Shown here piece by piece: positions 51,869-60,028 of a stretch of 64,000 bases of DNA (its first letter is position 1; each line of letters begins with the position of its first letter). The translations under genes and the position numbers were made by a program. Source of the stretch: Agromyces cerinus subsp. cerinus (GTDB lineage: Bacteria; Actinomycetota; Actinomycetes; Actinomycetales; Microbacteriaceae); contig NZ_FSRJ01000001.1 in the NCBI RefSeq assembly GCF_900142065.1, positions 1,116,001-1,180,000 on the forward strand, written 5' to 3'. Below the pieces are notes generated by a model, which worked only from the letters and a program-made list of their open reading frames with translations, did not search any database and was not told the DNA's origin.

Positions 51869-52791
51869 AACAGCGACTTCTCGGCGAGCCAGTCCTTCGC
51901 GATCTGGTCGGCGGACTGCTGCTCGTCGACGCTGAGCGCGTTGAGCGCGACGAGGTCTTCGGCGGTGAGCGCGTCGCTCACGGTGTTGATGACCTCGGCG
52001 ATCTCATCGGTGACCTTCTCGCTCACGACCGGCACGACATGCGATGCCAGGAAGAGCCCCTCGGGGTCTTCGAGCGTCACGAGATCGTTGGCCTTGATGT
52101 TCGGGTCGGCGCTGTAGATGTTCACGAGCTGCACCTGGTCGTCCACGAGCGCCTTGAGGGTGAGCGGGCCGCCGCTGTCCTCGATCGGCGTGAAGGCCAC
52201 GTCGACCCCGTAGACCGACTTCAGCCCTTCGGGACCGTACGGGCGCGTCTCGAGCTCGGAGTTGCCGCCGAGGGTCAGCGGAGTCGTGACCTTCGCGAGG
52301 TCGGCGAGGCTCGTCACGCCGTTGGCGTCCGAGAACTCCTTCGTGACGTTGTACGAGTCCTGATCGGTCGCCGACGACTGGTCGAGCACACGCAGGCCCT
52401 CGGGCAGCGAGGTCTCGAGTTCGGCGTAGACGTCGTCGCTCGTCGTCGCCGTCGTGTCGGGCACGTAGTACTGGAGCAGATTGCCCGTGTACTCGGGGAA
52501 CACGTCGATCTCGCCCGCTTCGATCTCGGGGATGTAGACCTCCCGCTGGCCGATGCGGAACTGCCGATCGACCGTGAAGCCGTTCTCCTCGAGCGCCTGC
52601 GCGTAGATCTCGGCGATGATCTCGTTGGAGTAGTAGTCCTGCGAACCGACGACGATCGTCTCCGACGACGCGCCGTCGGTGCTCGATCCGCTGTCCAGCG
52701 GATCGCCCGACGCGCACCCTGCCAGGGCCACTGTCGCCCCGACCGCGACCGCTGCGAGTGCAACGAGCCGGCCTTTTCCTGCGGTGTTCAT
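51865..52791 (-). CDS. Osmoprotectant ABC importer substrate-binding lipoprotein
   Basis: This is a 308-residue OpuAC/ProX-OsmF-type protein. A signal peptide with lipobox LAGC (Cys near residue 26) is followed by GSQDYYSNEIIAEIYAQALEENGF, and by EIEAGEIDVFPEYTGNLLQYY, typical of glycine betaine/choline/carnitine binders. The aromatic cage cannot be judged from sequence alone. The ATG overlaps the upstream permease stop (ATGA). It is the last gene of the four-gene importer. Confidence 0.93.
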   Translation of the reverse strand: MNTAGKGRLVALAAVAVGATVALAGCASGDPLDSGSSTDGASSETIVVGSQDYYSNEIIAEIYAQALEENGFTVDRQFRIGQREVYIPEIEAGEIDVFPEYTGNLLQYYVPDTTATTSDDVYAELETSLPEGLRVLDQSSATDQDSYNVTKEFSDANGVTSLADLAKVTTPLTLGGNSELETRPYGPEGLKSVYGVDVAFTPIEDSGGPLTLKALVDDQVQLVNIYSADPNIKANDLVTLEDPEGLFLASHVVPVVSEKVTDEIAEVINTVSDALTAEDLVALNALSVDEQQSADQIAKDWLAEKSLF

Positions 52792-53531
52792 TCTGGATTC
52801 CCTTCGGTGATGGGTCGCCCCACGACCGCTCGTGGCCGGGGCGGCCGCGAGCGGAGCTCTCTGGTTCTGGTCGCCCGCACACCGGCGGGCACGACGAGTC
52901 GCTGGATGATCGCGAAGAGGCCGTCGATGGCGAGGGCGAGCAGGATCACGAGGATCGAGCCGCCGAGCATCTCGGCGTAGTCGCGGGTCTTCAGTCCGGC
53001 GAAGATGAAGCGGCCGAGCCCGTCGTCGGCGATGTAGGCGGCGAGCGTCGCGGTCGCGATGATCTGGAGCGTGGCCGAGCGGATGCCGCCGACGATGATC
53101 GGCATGCCGAGCGGCACCTCGACCTTGCCGATGATCTGCCCCTCGCGCATGCCCATCGCCCTCGCAGCGTCGACCGTGCGTCGATCGACGGACTCGAGCC
53201 CCGAGTAGGCGCCGGCGAGCAGCGGCGGCAGTGCGAGCACGACCAGTGCGATGATCGGTGCCTGCAGGCCGATGCCGAGCCACAGCGCGAGGAGCGTGAG
53301 CAGGCCCAGTGTCGGCAGCGCGCGCAACCCGCCGGAGACCGTCACGACGAGTTCCTTGCCGCGGCCGGTGTGCCCGACCAGCGTGCCGATCGGCAGGGCG
53401 ATGAGTGCTGAGATCACGAGCACGGTCGCCGAGATCGCGAGATGCTGGGCGATGCGCTCGGGGATCGACCCCACCCCGGTCCAGTTGGCCGGGTCGAGGA
53501 TCCAGGCGATGCCGTCGAGCAGGAGGTTCAT
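52788..53531 (-). CDS. Osmoprotectant ABC importer permease 2
   Basis: This is a 247-residue permease with about six helices and the EAA-loop region DAARAMGMREGQIIGKVEVPLGMP. Its N-terminal helix follows MNLLLDGIAWILDPANW. It is the second of two related permeases in the OpuC-like system. Start ATG 53531 overlaps the stop of permease 1 (ATGA). Confidence 0.93.
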   Translation of the reverse strand: MNLLLDGIAWILDPANWTGVGSIPERIAQHLAISATVLVISALIALPIGTLVGHTGRGKELVVTVSGGLRALPTLGLLTLLALWLGIGLQAPIIALVVLALPPLLAGAYSGLESVDRRTVDAARAMGMREGQIIGKVEVPLGMPIIVGGIRSATLQIIATATLAAYIADDGLGRFIFAGLKTRDYAEMLGGSILVILLALAIDGLFAIIQRLVVPAGVRATRTRELRSRPPRPRAVVGRPITEGNPE

Positions 53532-54214
53532 GCGGCGTCCACCCGCTCGACGCGGTCGAGGGTGCGGCGACGCTCCGCGGCGCTCGGCCGCCACCACGGC
53601 ATCAGCATGCGGCCGATCGCCACGCTCGCCCAATCGAGCCCGATGGCGAGCACCATGGTGGCCACGATGCCCGTGATGATCTCGGCCTGGATGCCCCGCT
53701 GCAGGCCATCGGTGAAGAGGCTTCCGAGGCTCTGCACGCCGATGACGGCGCCGATGGTGGCGAGACTCACCGTGCTCACGATCACGACCCGGAGGCCGGA
53801 CAGCAGCACCGGCCCCGCGAGCGGCAGCTCGACGCCCCAGAACCGACCCGCCGCCGAATAACCGATGGCCGTCGCCGACTGGCGCACATCGGGCTCCACC
53901 GCGTCGAAGGCGTCGGCGGCGGTGCGCACGATCACCGCGATGCCGTACAACGTCAGCGCGATCACGAGGTTGATCGGGGAGGTGGTGCGCTGCCCGGTGA
54001 CGATCGGCAGCGCGATGAGCAGCGCGAGCGACGGGATCGCGTAGAGCAGGCCGCAGAGCGAGAGCAGCACCCCTCGCGACCACCGGTACCGGTGCGCGAT
54101 CCATCCGATCGGAACCGAGATCACGAAGCTCAGTATGATCGCGGGCACCGACAATGCCAGATGCGTCAGCATCAGTTCGCCGACCAGGTCGAGATTCGAC
54201 CAGAGCCAGTTCAC
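53528..54214 (-). CDS. Osmoprotectant ABC importer permease 1
   Basis: This is a 228-residue permease: NLDLVGELMLTHLALSVPAIILSF, then the coupling loop VRQSATAIGYSAAGRFWGVELPLAGPVLL. GTG start 54214 overlaps the ATPase stop (GTGA). It forms the membrane channel with permease 2. Confidence 0.93.
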   Translation of the reverse strand: MNWLWSNLDLVGELMLTHLALSVPAIILSFVISVPIGWIAHRYRWSRGVLLSLCGLLYAIPSLALLIALPIVTGQRTTSPINLVIALTLYGIAVIVRTAADAFDAVEPDVRQSATAIGYSAAGRFWGVELPLAGPVLLSGLRVVIVSTVSLATIGAVIGVQSLGSLFTDGLQRGIQAEIITGIVATMVLAIGLDWASVAIGRMLMPWWRPSAAERRRTLDRVERVDAA

Positions 54215-55023
54215 GAGGCGAGCACTCCCGCCGGCCGTCCGTCGTCGTCGACGACGATGCGGCGGCCGTCGACCTCGGTCAGGTGCAGCGCCCGCTTGCC
54301 GCGATTCGCCCCGACGAAGTCGGCGACGAAGTCGTCGGCGGGATTCGCGAGGATCTCGGCCGGAGACGCGGCCTGGGAGATCTGCCCGCCGTGCTGCATG
54401 ATCACGACCTGGTCGCCCAGCAGGAACGCCTCGTCGATGTCGTGCGTGACGAAGACGACCGTCTTGCCGAGCTCGCCCTGCAGGCGGAGGAGCTCCTGCT
54501 GCAGCTCAGCCCGCACGATCGGGTCGACGGCGCCGAACGGTTCGTCCATCAGCAGGATGTTGGGGTCGACGGCGAGGCCGCGGGCGACGCCCACCCGTTG
54601 CTGTTGACCGCCCGAGAGCTGGCTCGGGTACTTGTCGGCGAGCGAGCGGTCGAGCCCCACCGTGTCGAGCAGCTCGAGTGCGCGAGCGTGGGCGACGGCC
54701 TTCTTCTCACCGCGGAGCAGCGGCACCGTCGCGACGTTGTCGATCACCTTCCGGTGCGGCAGCAGTCCCGAGTTCTGCATCACGTACCCGATGCCGCGTC
54801 GCAGCCCCACCGGCTCGAGCGTCGCGACATCCGTGCCGTCGATCAGCACCTGCCCTGCGGTCGGATCGACCATGCGGTTGATCATGCGCAGGAGCGTCGT
54901 CTTCCCGGAGCCCGACGAGCCGACGAAGACGGTCGTCTTGCGCGGCGGGACGACGATGTCGACACCCGCCACCGCGACGGTGCCGTCGGGGAACTGCTTG
55001 GTGACGCCACGGAACTCGATCAT
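54211..55023 (-). CDS. Osmoprotectant ABC importer ATPase
   Basis: This is a 270-residue ATPase with Walker A GSSGSGKTTLLRM, Q-loop YVMQNSGLLPH, signature [16 protein letters not shown], Walker B ILLMDEPFGAVDP and switch His in FVTHDIDEA. It closely resembles OpuCA/ProV-type subunits but ends without the CBS pair seen in OpuCA; only a short C-terminal tail of about 40 residues follows. A 16-bp palindrome lies 17 bases before the start. Confidence 0.95.
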   Translation of the reverse strand: MIEFRGVTKQFPDGTVAVAGVDIVVPPRKTTVFVGSSGSGKTTLLRMINRMVDPTAGQVLIDGTDVATLEPVGLRRGIGYVMQNSGLLPHRKVIDNVATVPLLRGEKKAVAHARALELLDTVGLDRSLADKYPSQLSGGQQQRVGVARGLAVDPNILLMDEPFGAVDPIVRAELQQELLRLQGELGKTVVFVTHDIDEAFLLGDQVVIMQHGGQISQAASPAEILANPADDFVADFVGANRGKRALHLTEVDGRRIVVDDDGRPAGVLAS

Positions 55024-55039
55024 GCTGCCTCATTCCACG

Positions 55040-55055
55040 CCCGGTGCTCACCGGG
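55040..55055. promoter_or_regulatory. 16-bp palindrome upstream of the osmoprotectant importer
   Basis: CCCGGTG (55040-55046), CT, CACCGGG (55049-55055) sits 17 bases before the ATPase start. It is a candidate operator, possibly for the TetR-type regulator encoded upstream, or a small leader hairpin. Confidence 0.45.
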
Positions 55056-55131
55056 ACAGGATTCCAGCCAAACACCAATCGCATGCAGAGGCAACGAGCG
55101 CGACGCGGCGCGTCGGCCGCCGACCGGAGTG

Positions 55132-55797
55132 TCAGGCCGCGTTGCTGGCGCTTCGCGCCTCACCGAGGTGCTCGGCGAGGTAGTCGTGCACGAGGCGCTT
55201 CGCCTCGGCGAGGTAGCGGTCGTCGCCGGCCTCGTCGCGCTCGAACGCGCGGCTGATGAGCGCGTCTCCGAGTTCGATCGAGACGCCGAGGCGGAAGCGC
55301 AGCTCCGCGAGGTCGAGGTCGTCGCCGCCGAACTCCGCCTCGATGAGGCGTGCCAGTCGGTGGGCGAGCTCGGGCTCGATGTCGCCCTCGGGCGTCTCAC
55401 GACGCGCGGCGTGCACGACGCTGAAGCCCGGTTCGTCGCGGTACATCGCGGCGCAGGCGTCGATCGCCACGTCCATGAGGTGCCACCAGTTGGCGAGGTC
55501 GATGTCGACGAGGTCGTCGGCGATGCGCTCGCGGAAACGCCGCACCGAGCGCTCGCGAAGTGCGTACAGCACGGCGACGCGGTCGGGGAAGTAGCGGTAC
55601 ACCGTGCCGATCGAGGCGCCGGCGCGCTCGGCGACCATCTGCGTGGTCAGACGCTCGAACCCGGACTCGTCGACGATCTCCGCCGCCGCATCGAGCAGCG
55701 CGTCGAGGCGCTGTGTACTGCGTCGCTGGGTCGGCTCGGTGCGGATCGAGCGTCTCCGGCTCGGATCGGCCCCCAGGATCAGGTCGACATTCGGCAC
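55132..55797 (-). CDS. TetR-family transcriptional regulator
   Basis: This is a 221-residue regulator. The N-terminal HTH is RLDALLDAAAEIVDESGFERLTTQMVAERAGASIGTVYRYFPDRVAVLYAL; the ligand-binding C-terminal domain is unassigned. The GTG start has GGAGG four bases upstream. It lies on the same strand and 108 bases before the osmoprotectant importer, so it may regulate it, though TetR proteins often control divergent genes and the App1-like gene is the divergent neighbour. Confidence 0.92.
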   Translation of the reverse strand: MPNVDLILGADPSRRRSIRTEPTQRRSTQRLDALLDAAAEIVDESGFERLTTQMVAERAGASIGTVYRYFPDRVAVLYALRERSVRRFRERIADDLVDIDLANWWHLMDVAIDACAAMYRDEPGFSVVHAARRETPEGDIEPELAHRLARLIEAEFGGDDLDLAELRFRLGVSIELGDALISRAFERDEAGDDRYLAEAKRLVHDYLAEHLGEARSASNAA

Positions 55798-55903
55798 GGA
55801 ACCTCCTCAGTTGCCCGTCCACTCTACCCGGAGCGGCGCGGGCCGTTCGACCACTGCCTCCCTCGTTTCGCGACGCGGTGTCGACGCATGACAGACTGAG
55901 TGG

Positions 55904-56962
55904 ATGCCGGCGAGCTCCCCCCCTCCGGCCGGACAACGAGAGCGCCAGGTCCGGCATCGTGCCGCGCGCCTCGAAGACCGCGTGCACGAGATCCGCGAGC
56001 GCTGGGCGCGGCGCCGCGGGCACCGGCCGACCATCGTGCCCTACACCGGCTACGGGTCCACCGAATGGGTGCGCGTCCTCTGCCGAGTACTGCTCAGCAA
56101 GCCGGTCGACCCACACGAGACCTCGAAGCGCCGTCGCCGTAGAGGCGAGCAGGGCATTCGCGGATGGCGCAGCTTCACGAGCGTGCCCGTGGGCGGTGTT
56201 CCCGTGGTGATCGAGGTCGGCGGCACGCGCATCGAGGTGCTGGCCGACCGCGGCGGGGTCGTCGACACGAAGGTGCCGGTCTCGCTCGAGCCCGGCTGGC
56301 ACCGCGTGACGCTGCACACCGAAGGGGCGGAGCCCGTCGAGGCGCCGATCTGGATCGTCGGACCCGAGGTGCGATTCGGCATCATCTCCGACGTCGACGA
56401 CACCGTGATGGTCACGGCGCTCCCCCGGCCGCTCGTGGCCTTCTGGAACACCTTCGTGCTCGACGAGCATGCGCGCATCCCGACGCCGGGCATGGCCGTG
56501 CTGTTCGAACGCCTCGTTCGCTCGCATCCCGCCTCCCCCGTCATCTATCTGTCGACGGGCGCCTGGAACGTCGCTCCGACGCTCACGCGATTCCTCTCCC
56601 GCAACCTCTACCCGGCGGGTCCGCTCCTGCTCACCGACTGGGGGCCGACGCACGACCGCTGGTTCCGGAGCGGCCGGGAGCACAAGCAGGAGAACCTCCG
56701 GCGCCTCGCCGAGGAGTTCCCCGACGTGCGCTGGCTGCTCATCGGCGATGACGGCCAGCACGACGAGGAGCACTACGAGCGATTCGCGCTCGAGCACCCC
56801 GACAAGGTCGCCGCCGTCGCGATCCGCCGCCTGTCGAAGGGCGAGGCCGTGCTCGCCGGAGGCCGCACCCGGACCGAGCAGCACGCCGCGGGCGTGCCGT
56901 GGGTGTCGGCGAACGACGGATCGACGATCGCCGACCGACTCGCCGACCTCGGCGTGCTCTGA
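55904..56962 (+). CDS. DUF2183/App1-like phosphatidate phosphatase
   Basis: This encodes 352 residues. The HAD-like catalytic domain (about 155-320) has IISDVDDTVMVT (DxDxT), YLSTGAWNVAP and LLIGDDGQHDEEHY, as in yeast App1-type phosphatidate phosphatases. The N-terminal half is a beta-rich domain often annotated with it. No membrane helix is seen, so it is cytosolic or peripheral. It is divergent from the TetR gene. Confidence 0.9.
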   Translation: MPASSPPPAGQRERQVRHRAARLEDRVHEIRERWARRRGHRPTIVPYTGYGSTEWVRVLCRVLLSKPVDPHETSKRRRRRGEQGIRGWRSFTSVPVGGVPVVIEVGGTRIEVLADRGGVVDTKVPVSLEPGWHRVTLHTEGAEPVEAPIWIVGPEVRFGIISDVDDTVMVTALPRPLVAFWNTFVLDEHARIPTPGMAVLFERLVRSHPASPVIYLSTGAWNVAPTLTRFLSRNLYPAGPLLLTDWGPTHDRWFRSGREHKQENLRRLAEEFPDVRWLLIGDDGQHDEEHYERFALEHPDKVAAVAIRRLSKGEAVLAGGRTRTEQHAAGVPWVSANDGSTIADRLADLGVL

Positions 56963-57018
56963 ACGCCCGCGTGCTCTGACCACCGGCGTCTGCGACGGGC
57001 AGCGCGCGGCGGGTGAGG

Positions 57019-58071
57019 TTACGCCGCGACGGCCGAACGGCGGCTCCGCGCGAACTTCGCAAGGCCCCGATTGACGTGCCGCGCCCAGAACGGCCCCCGG
57101 TAGATGAACGCCGAGTACCCCTGCACGAGCGTGGCTCCCGCATCGAGCCGGTTCTGCACGTCGGCGGCGGTCTCGACGCCGCCGACCGAGACGACGCAGA
57201 GTTCGGCCGGCACCTGCGCACGGATGAGTCGCAGCACGTCCAGTGACCGTGCAGCGAGCGGCGCACCCGAGAGTCCGCCTGCGCCGATGGCTTCGACGAC
57301 GGATGCCTCGGCCTGGAGTCCCTCGCGGGAGATCGTCGTGTTCGTCGCGATGATGCCGTCGAGGCCGAGCCGCTCGACGAGCTCGCAGATGCGCACGATC
57401 TCGGCGTCGTCGAGGTCAGGTGCGATCTTCACGAGCAACGGGGTGTCGCCGGCCGCGGCGCGCACCGTTTCGAGCAGCGGTGCGAGGGAGTCGATCTCCT
57501 GCAGGCCGCGCAGTCCCGGGGTGTTGGGCGAGCTGACGTTGACTACGAGGTAGTCGGCGAAGGGCGCCAGCACGCGCGCGCTCCGCTCGTAGTCGGCGAC
57601 CGCGTCCTCGACGGCGGTGACCCGGCTCTTGCCGATGTTGACGCCGAGCACCGGACGGTCGGTGCGACGCGACAGCCGCGAGAGACGGCCGGCTGCGGCA
57701 TCCGCACCGCCGTTGTTGAAGCCCATGCGGTTCACGAGCGCGCGGTCGCTCACGAGGCGGAAGAGCCGCGGCCGCGGGTTGCCGGGTTGCGCGATCGCCG
57801 TGATCGTGCCGACCTCGACGTGCCCGAATCCGAGGTTGCCGAGCCCGCGCACTGCGAAGCCGTCCTTGTCGAAGCCTGCGGCGACGCCGAAGGGCGACGG
57901 GAAGCGCAGGCCGAGCGTCTCGACCGCGAGCGACGGGTCGGGCGCGGTGAACCGCTCGACGAGCTTGCCGAACCCGAGCGTCGGGAGCGCACGGATGACG
58001 CGGAACGCGAGGTGGTGCGCGTCTTCCGGGTCCATGTGGGAGAGGAAGGCGGTGAAGAGAAGTCGATACAT
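57019..58071 (-). CDS. pyrD: Dihydroorotate dehydrogenase (quinone), class 2
   Basis: This 350-residue FMN enzyme of pyrimidine synthesis is linked to the quinone pool. The N-terminal hydrophobic helix (about residues 1-35) is typical of class 2. FMN/active-site motifs FGVAAGFDKDG, NRMGFNNGGAD, VNVSSPNTPGLRGLQ (catalytic Ser) and IATNTTISREGL are present. A TAGCCT -10 (58080-58085) lies eight bases before the ATG. Confidence 0.97.
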   Translation of the reverse strand: MYRLLFTAFLSHMDPEDAHHLAFRVIRALPTLGFGKLVERFTAPDPSLAVETLGLRFPSPFGVAAGFDKDGFAVRGLGNLGFGHVEVGTITAIAQPGNPRPRLFRLVSDRALVNRMGFNNGGADAAAGRLSRLSRRTDRPVLGVNIGKSRVTAVEDAVADYERSARVLAPFADYLVVNVSSPNTPGLRGLQEIDSLAPLLETVRAAAGDTPLLVKIAPDLDDAEIVRICELVERLGLDGIIATNTTISREGLQAEASVVEAIGAGGLSGAPLAARSLDVLRLIRAQVPAELCVVSVGGVETAADVQNRLDAGATLVQGYSAFIYRGPFWARHVNRGLAKFARSRRSAVAA

Positions 58072-58111
58072 CGCGCCTCAGGCTACCGGAGTGGGAGCGG
58101 CCGGGCCGACG

Positions 58112-58585
58112 TCACTCCACCGGCCGTGCCGGCAGACGGCCGTGCTCTTCACGGAGCTGATCGATCGCGGATTCGAAATCGTCGAGCGAATCGAACGCCT
58201 GGTAGACGCTCGCGAAGCGGAGATAGGCGACCTCGTCGAGCTCACGGAGCGGCGGCAGGATCGCGAGGCCGATGTCGTTCGCCTCGATCTGCGATGCACC
58301 CGTCGAGCGGATCGTCTCCTCGACCTTCTGCGCGAGCACCGCGAGGTCGGAGTCGGTCACCGGGCGGCCCTGGCACGCCTTCCTGACGCCGAGCACGACC
58401 TTCTCGCGGCTGAACGGCTCGACCACGCCGGACCGCTTGATGACGACGAGACTCGCCGTCTCGGTCGTCGAGAACCGGCGCCCGCACTCGGGGCACTGGC
58501 GACGGCGCCGGATCGAGAGCCCGTCATCGCTCGTGCGGGAGTCGATGACTCGGGAGTCGGGGTGGCGGCAGAAGGGACAGTACAT
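58112..58585 (-). CDS. nrdR: Transcriptional repressor NrdR
   Basis: This 157-residue repressor of ribonucleotide reductase genes has a zinc ribbon CPFC...CPEC in the first 35 residues, an ATP-cone (about 45-130; [30 protein letters not shown]) and a short C-terminus. No nrd genes are in the window, so it acts in trans. A TAGGCT -10 (58595-58600) is nine bases before the ATG. Confidence 0.98.
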   Translation of the reverse strand: MYCPFCRHPDSRVIDSRTSDDGLSIRRRRQCPECGRRFSTTETASLVVIKRSGVVEPFSREKVVLGVRKACQGRPVTDSDLAVLAQKVEETIRSTGASQIEANDIGLAILPPLRELDEVAYLRFASVYQAFDSLDDFESAIDQLREEHGRLPARPVE

Positions 58586-58674
58586 GGTGCTCCCAGCCTA
58601 GCGGCGGCGATCGGGGCCCCGCCGACCGCCGCGACGACGACGGGAAGGTCTCCCCGGAACGGATCGGATCGTGG

Positions 58675-59982
58675 TCAGCGTGGGAAACGGGCGGTGACGG
58701 CCTCGCCGTGCGCGGGCAGGTCTTCTTCCGTCGAGAGCGCGGCGATCACCGGGGCGACCTCGCGCAGCGCCTGCTCGTCGTAGCGCACGACCTGCTGCGG
58801 ACGCAGGAATGTGGCGGCCGAGAGCCCGGATGCATGGCGCGCCTGGCCGCCCGTCGGCAGCACGTGGTTCGAGCCCGCCGCGTAGTCGCCGAGGCTGACC
58901 GGCGAGAAGGAGCCCACGAAGATGGCACCGGCGTTCTCGATGCGGGCGAGCGTGGCGTCGACGTCGCGCACCTGGATCTCGAGGTGCTCGGGGCCGAAGG
59001 CGTTCGCGAAGTCGGCGGCCTGCTCGAGGTCGTCGACGAGCACGACGGCCGACTGCACGCCGTCGATCGCCTCGCGCACCCGTGCGCTGTGTTTGGTGGC
59101 CGTGACGCGCGCCTCGAGGCGCTCGGCCACCCGGGCCGCGAGCTCGGGCGAGTCGGTGACGAGCACCGCGGCGGCGAGTTCGTCGTGCTCGGCCTGGCTC
59201 ACGAGGTCGGCCGCGACGAAGTCGGGATCGGCGCTGTCGTCGGCGATGACGAGGATGTCGGTCGGTCCGGCCTCCGCATCGATGCCGGTCACGCTCTGCA
59301 CGACGCGCTTGGCCGCTGCGACGAAGACGTTGCCCGGGCCGGTCACGCGCTGCACCGGTTCGAGGCCGATGCCCTCGACGCCGTACGCGAAGGCGCCGAT
59401 CGCCCCGGCACCGCCCATGGCGTAGACCTCGGTGATGCCGAGGAGGGCTGCGATGCCCGCGATCGTCGGGTGGATGCGGCCGCCGAACTCCGACTGCGCC
59501 GGTGACGCGAGCGCGATCGAGCGCACCCCCGCCACCTGGGCGGGCACGACGTTCATGATCACGCTCGACGGGTAGACCGCCTTGCCGCCCGGCACGTAGA
59601 GGCCGACGCGGGCGACGGGCTGCCACCGCTGCTCGACGACGGCGCCGGCGGCGAGCACGGTCGTCTGCGGAGCGGGCACCTGGGCCTCGCTCGCCGCACG
59701 GACGCGCTCGATCGTCTGGAGCGCCGCTGCGCGGATCTCGGGCGCGAGGCCCTCGAGCGCCGCCGCCAGTTCGTCGGCCGGAACGCGCACCGCCGAAGGA
59801 CGGACTCCGTCGAAGCGCTCGGCCTGGTCGAGCAGCGCCGTCTCACCGTGCTCGCGCACCTCGTCGATGATCGAGCGGGCGGCGTCGAGTGCCGCGGAGA
59901 CGTCGGTCGCCGCCCGGGGCACGAGGGCGAGGAGCCCTGCCGTCGAGGGGCGGGTTCCACGGAGATCGATGGTGCGCAGCAT
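58675..59982 (-). CDS. hisD: Histidinol dehydrogenase
   Basis: This is a 435-residue zinc enzyme, last two steps of histidine synthesis. Seen: GLYVPGGKAVYPSSVIMNVVPA, ITEVYAMGGAGAIGAFAYGVEG, TGPGNVFVAAAKR, AGPTDILVIAD, the EHLEIQV region, and FVGSFSPVSLGDYAAGSNHVLPT. The usual downstream hisC-hisB genes are not next to it here. A TAGGCT -10 (59992-59997) lies nine bases before the ATG, so it has its own promoter 46 bases after dnaE. Confidence 0.97.
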   Translation of the reverse strand: MLRTIDLRGTRPSTAGLLALVPRAATDVSAALDAARSIIDEVREHGETALLDQAERFDGVRPSAVRVPADELAAALEGLAPEIRAAALQTIERVRAASEAQVPAPQTTVLAAGAVVEQRWQPVARVGLYVPGGKAVYPSSVIMNVVPAQVAGVRSIALASPAQSEFGGRIHPTIAGIAALLGITEVYAMGGAGAIGAFAYGVEGIGLEPVQRVTGPGNVFVAAAKRVVQSVTGIDAEAGPTDILVIADDSADPDFVAADLVSQAEHDELAAAVLVTDSPELAARVAERLEARVTATKHSARVREAIDGVQSAVVLVDDLEQAADFANAFGPEHLEIQVRDVDATLARIENAGAIFVGSFSPVSLGDYAAGSNHVLPTGGQARHASGLSAATFLRPQQVVRYDEQALREVAPVIAALSTEEDLPAHGEAVTARFPR

Positions 59983-60028
59983 GATGATTCCAGCCTACCG
60001 ACGTGTCACGCCGCGTACCGGGCCGTCG

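Noticed and set aside
58603..58630. Terminator hairpin between hisD and nrdR
   Set aside because: The outer GGCGG/CCGCC and inner GGGGCCCC pairs are separated by mismatches, so the stem is not convincing.
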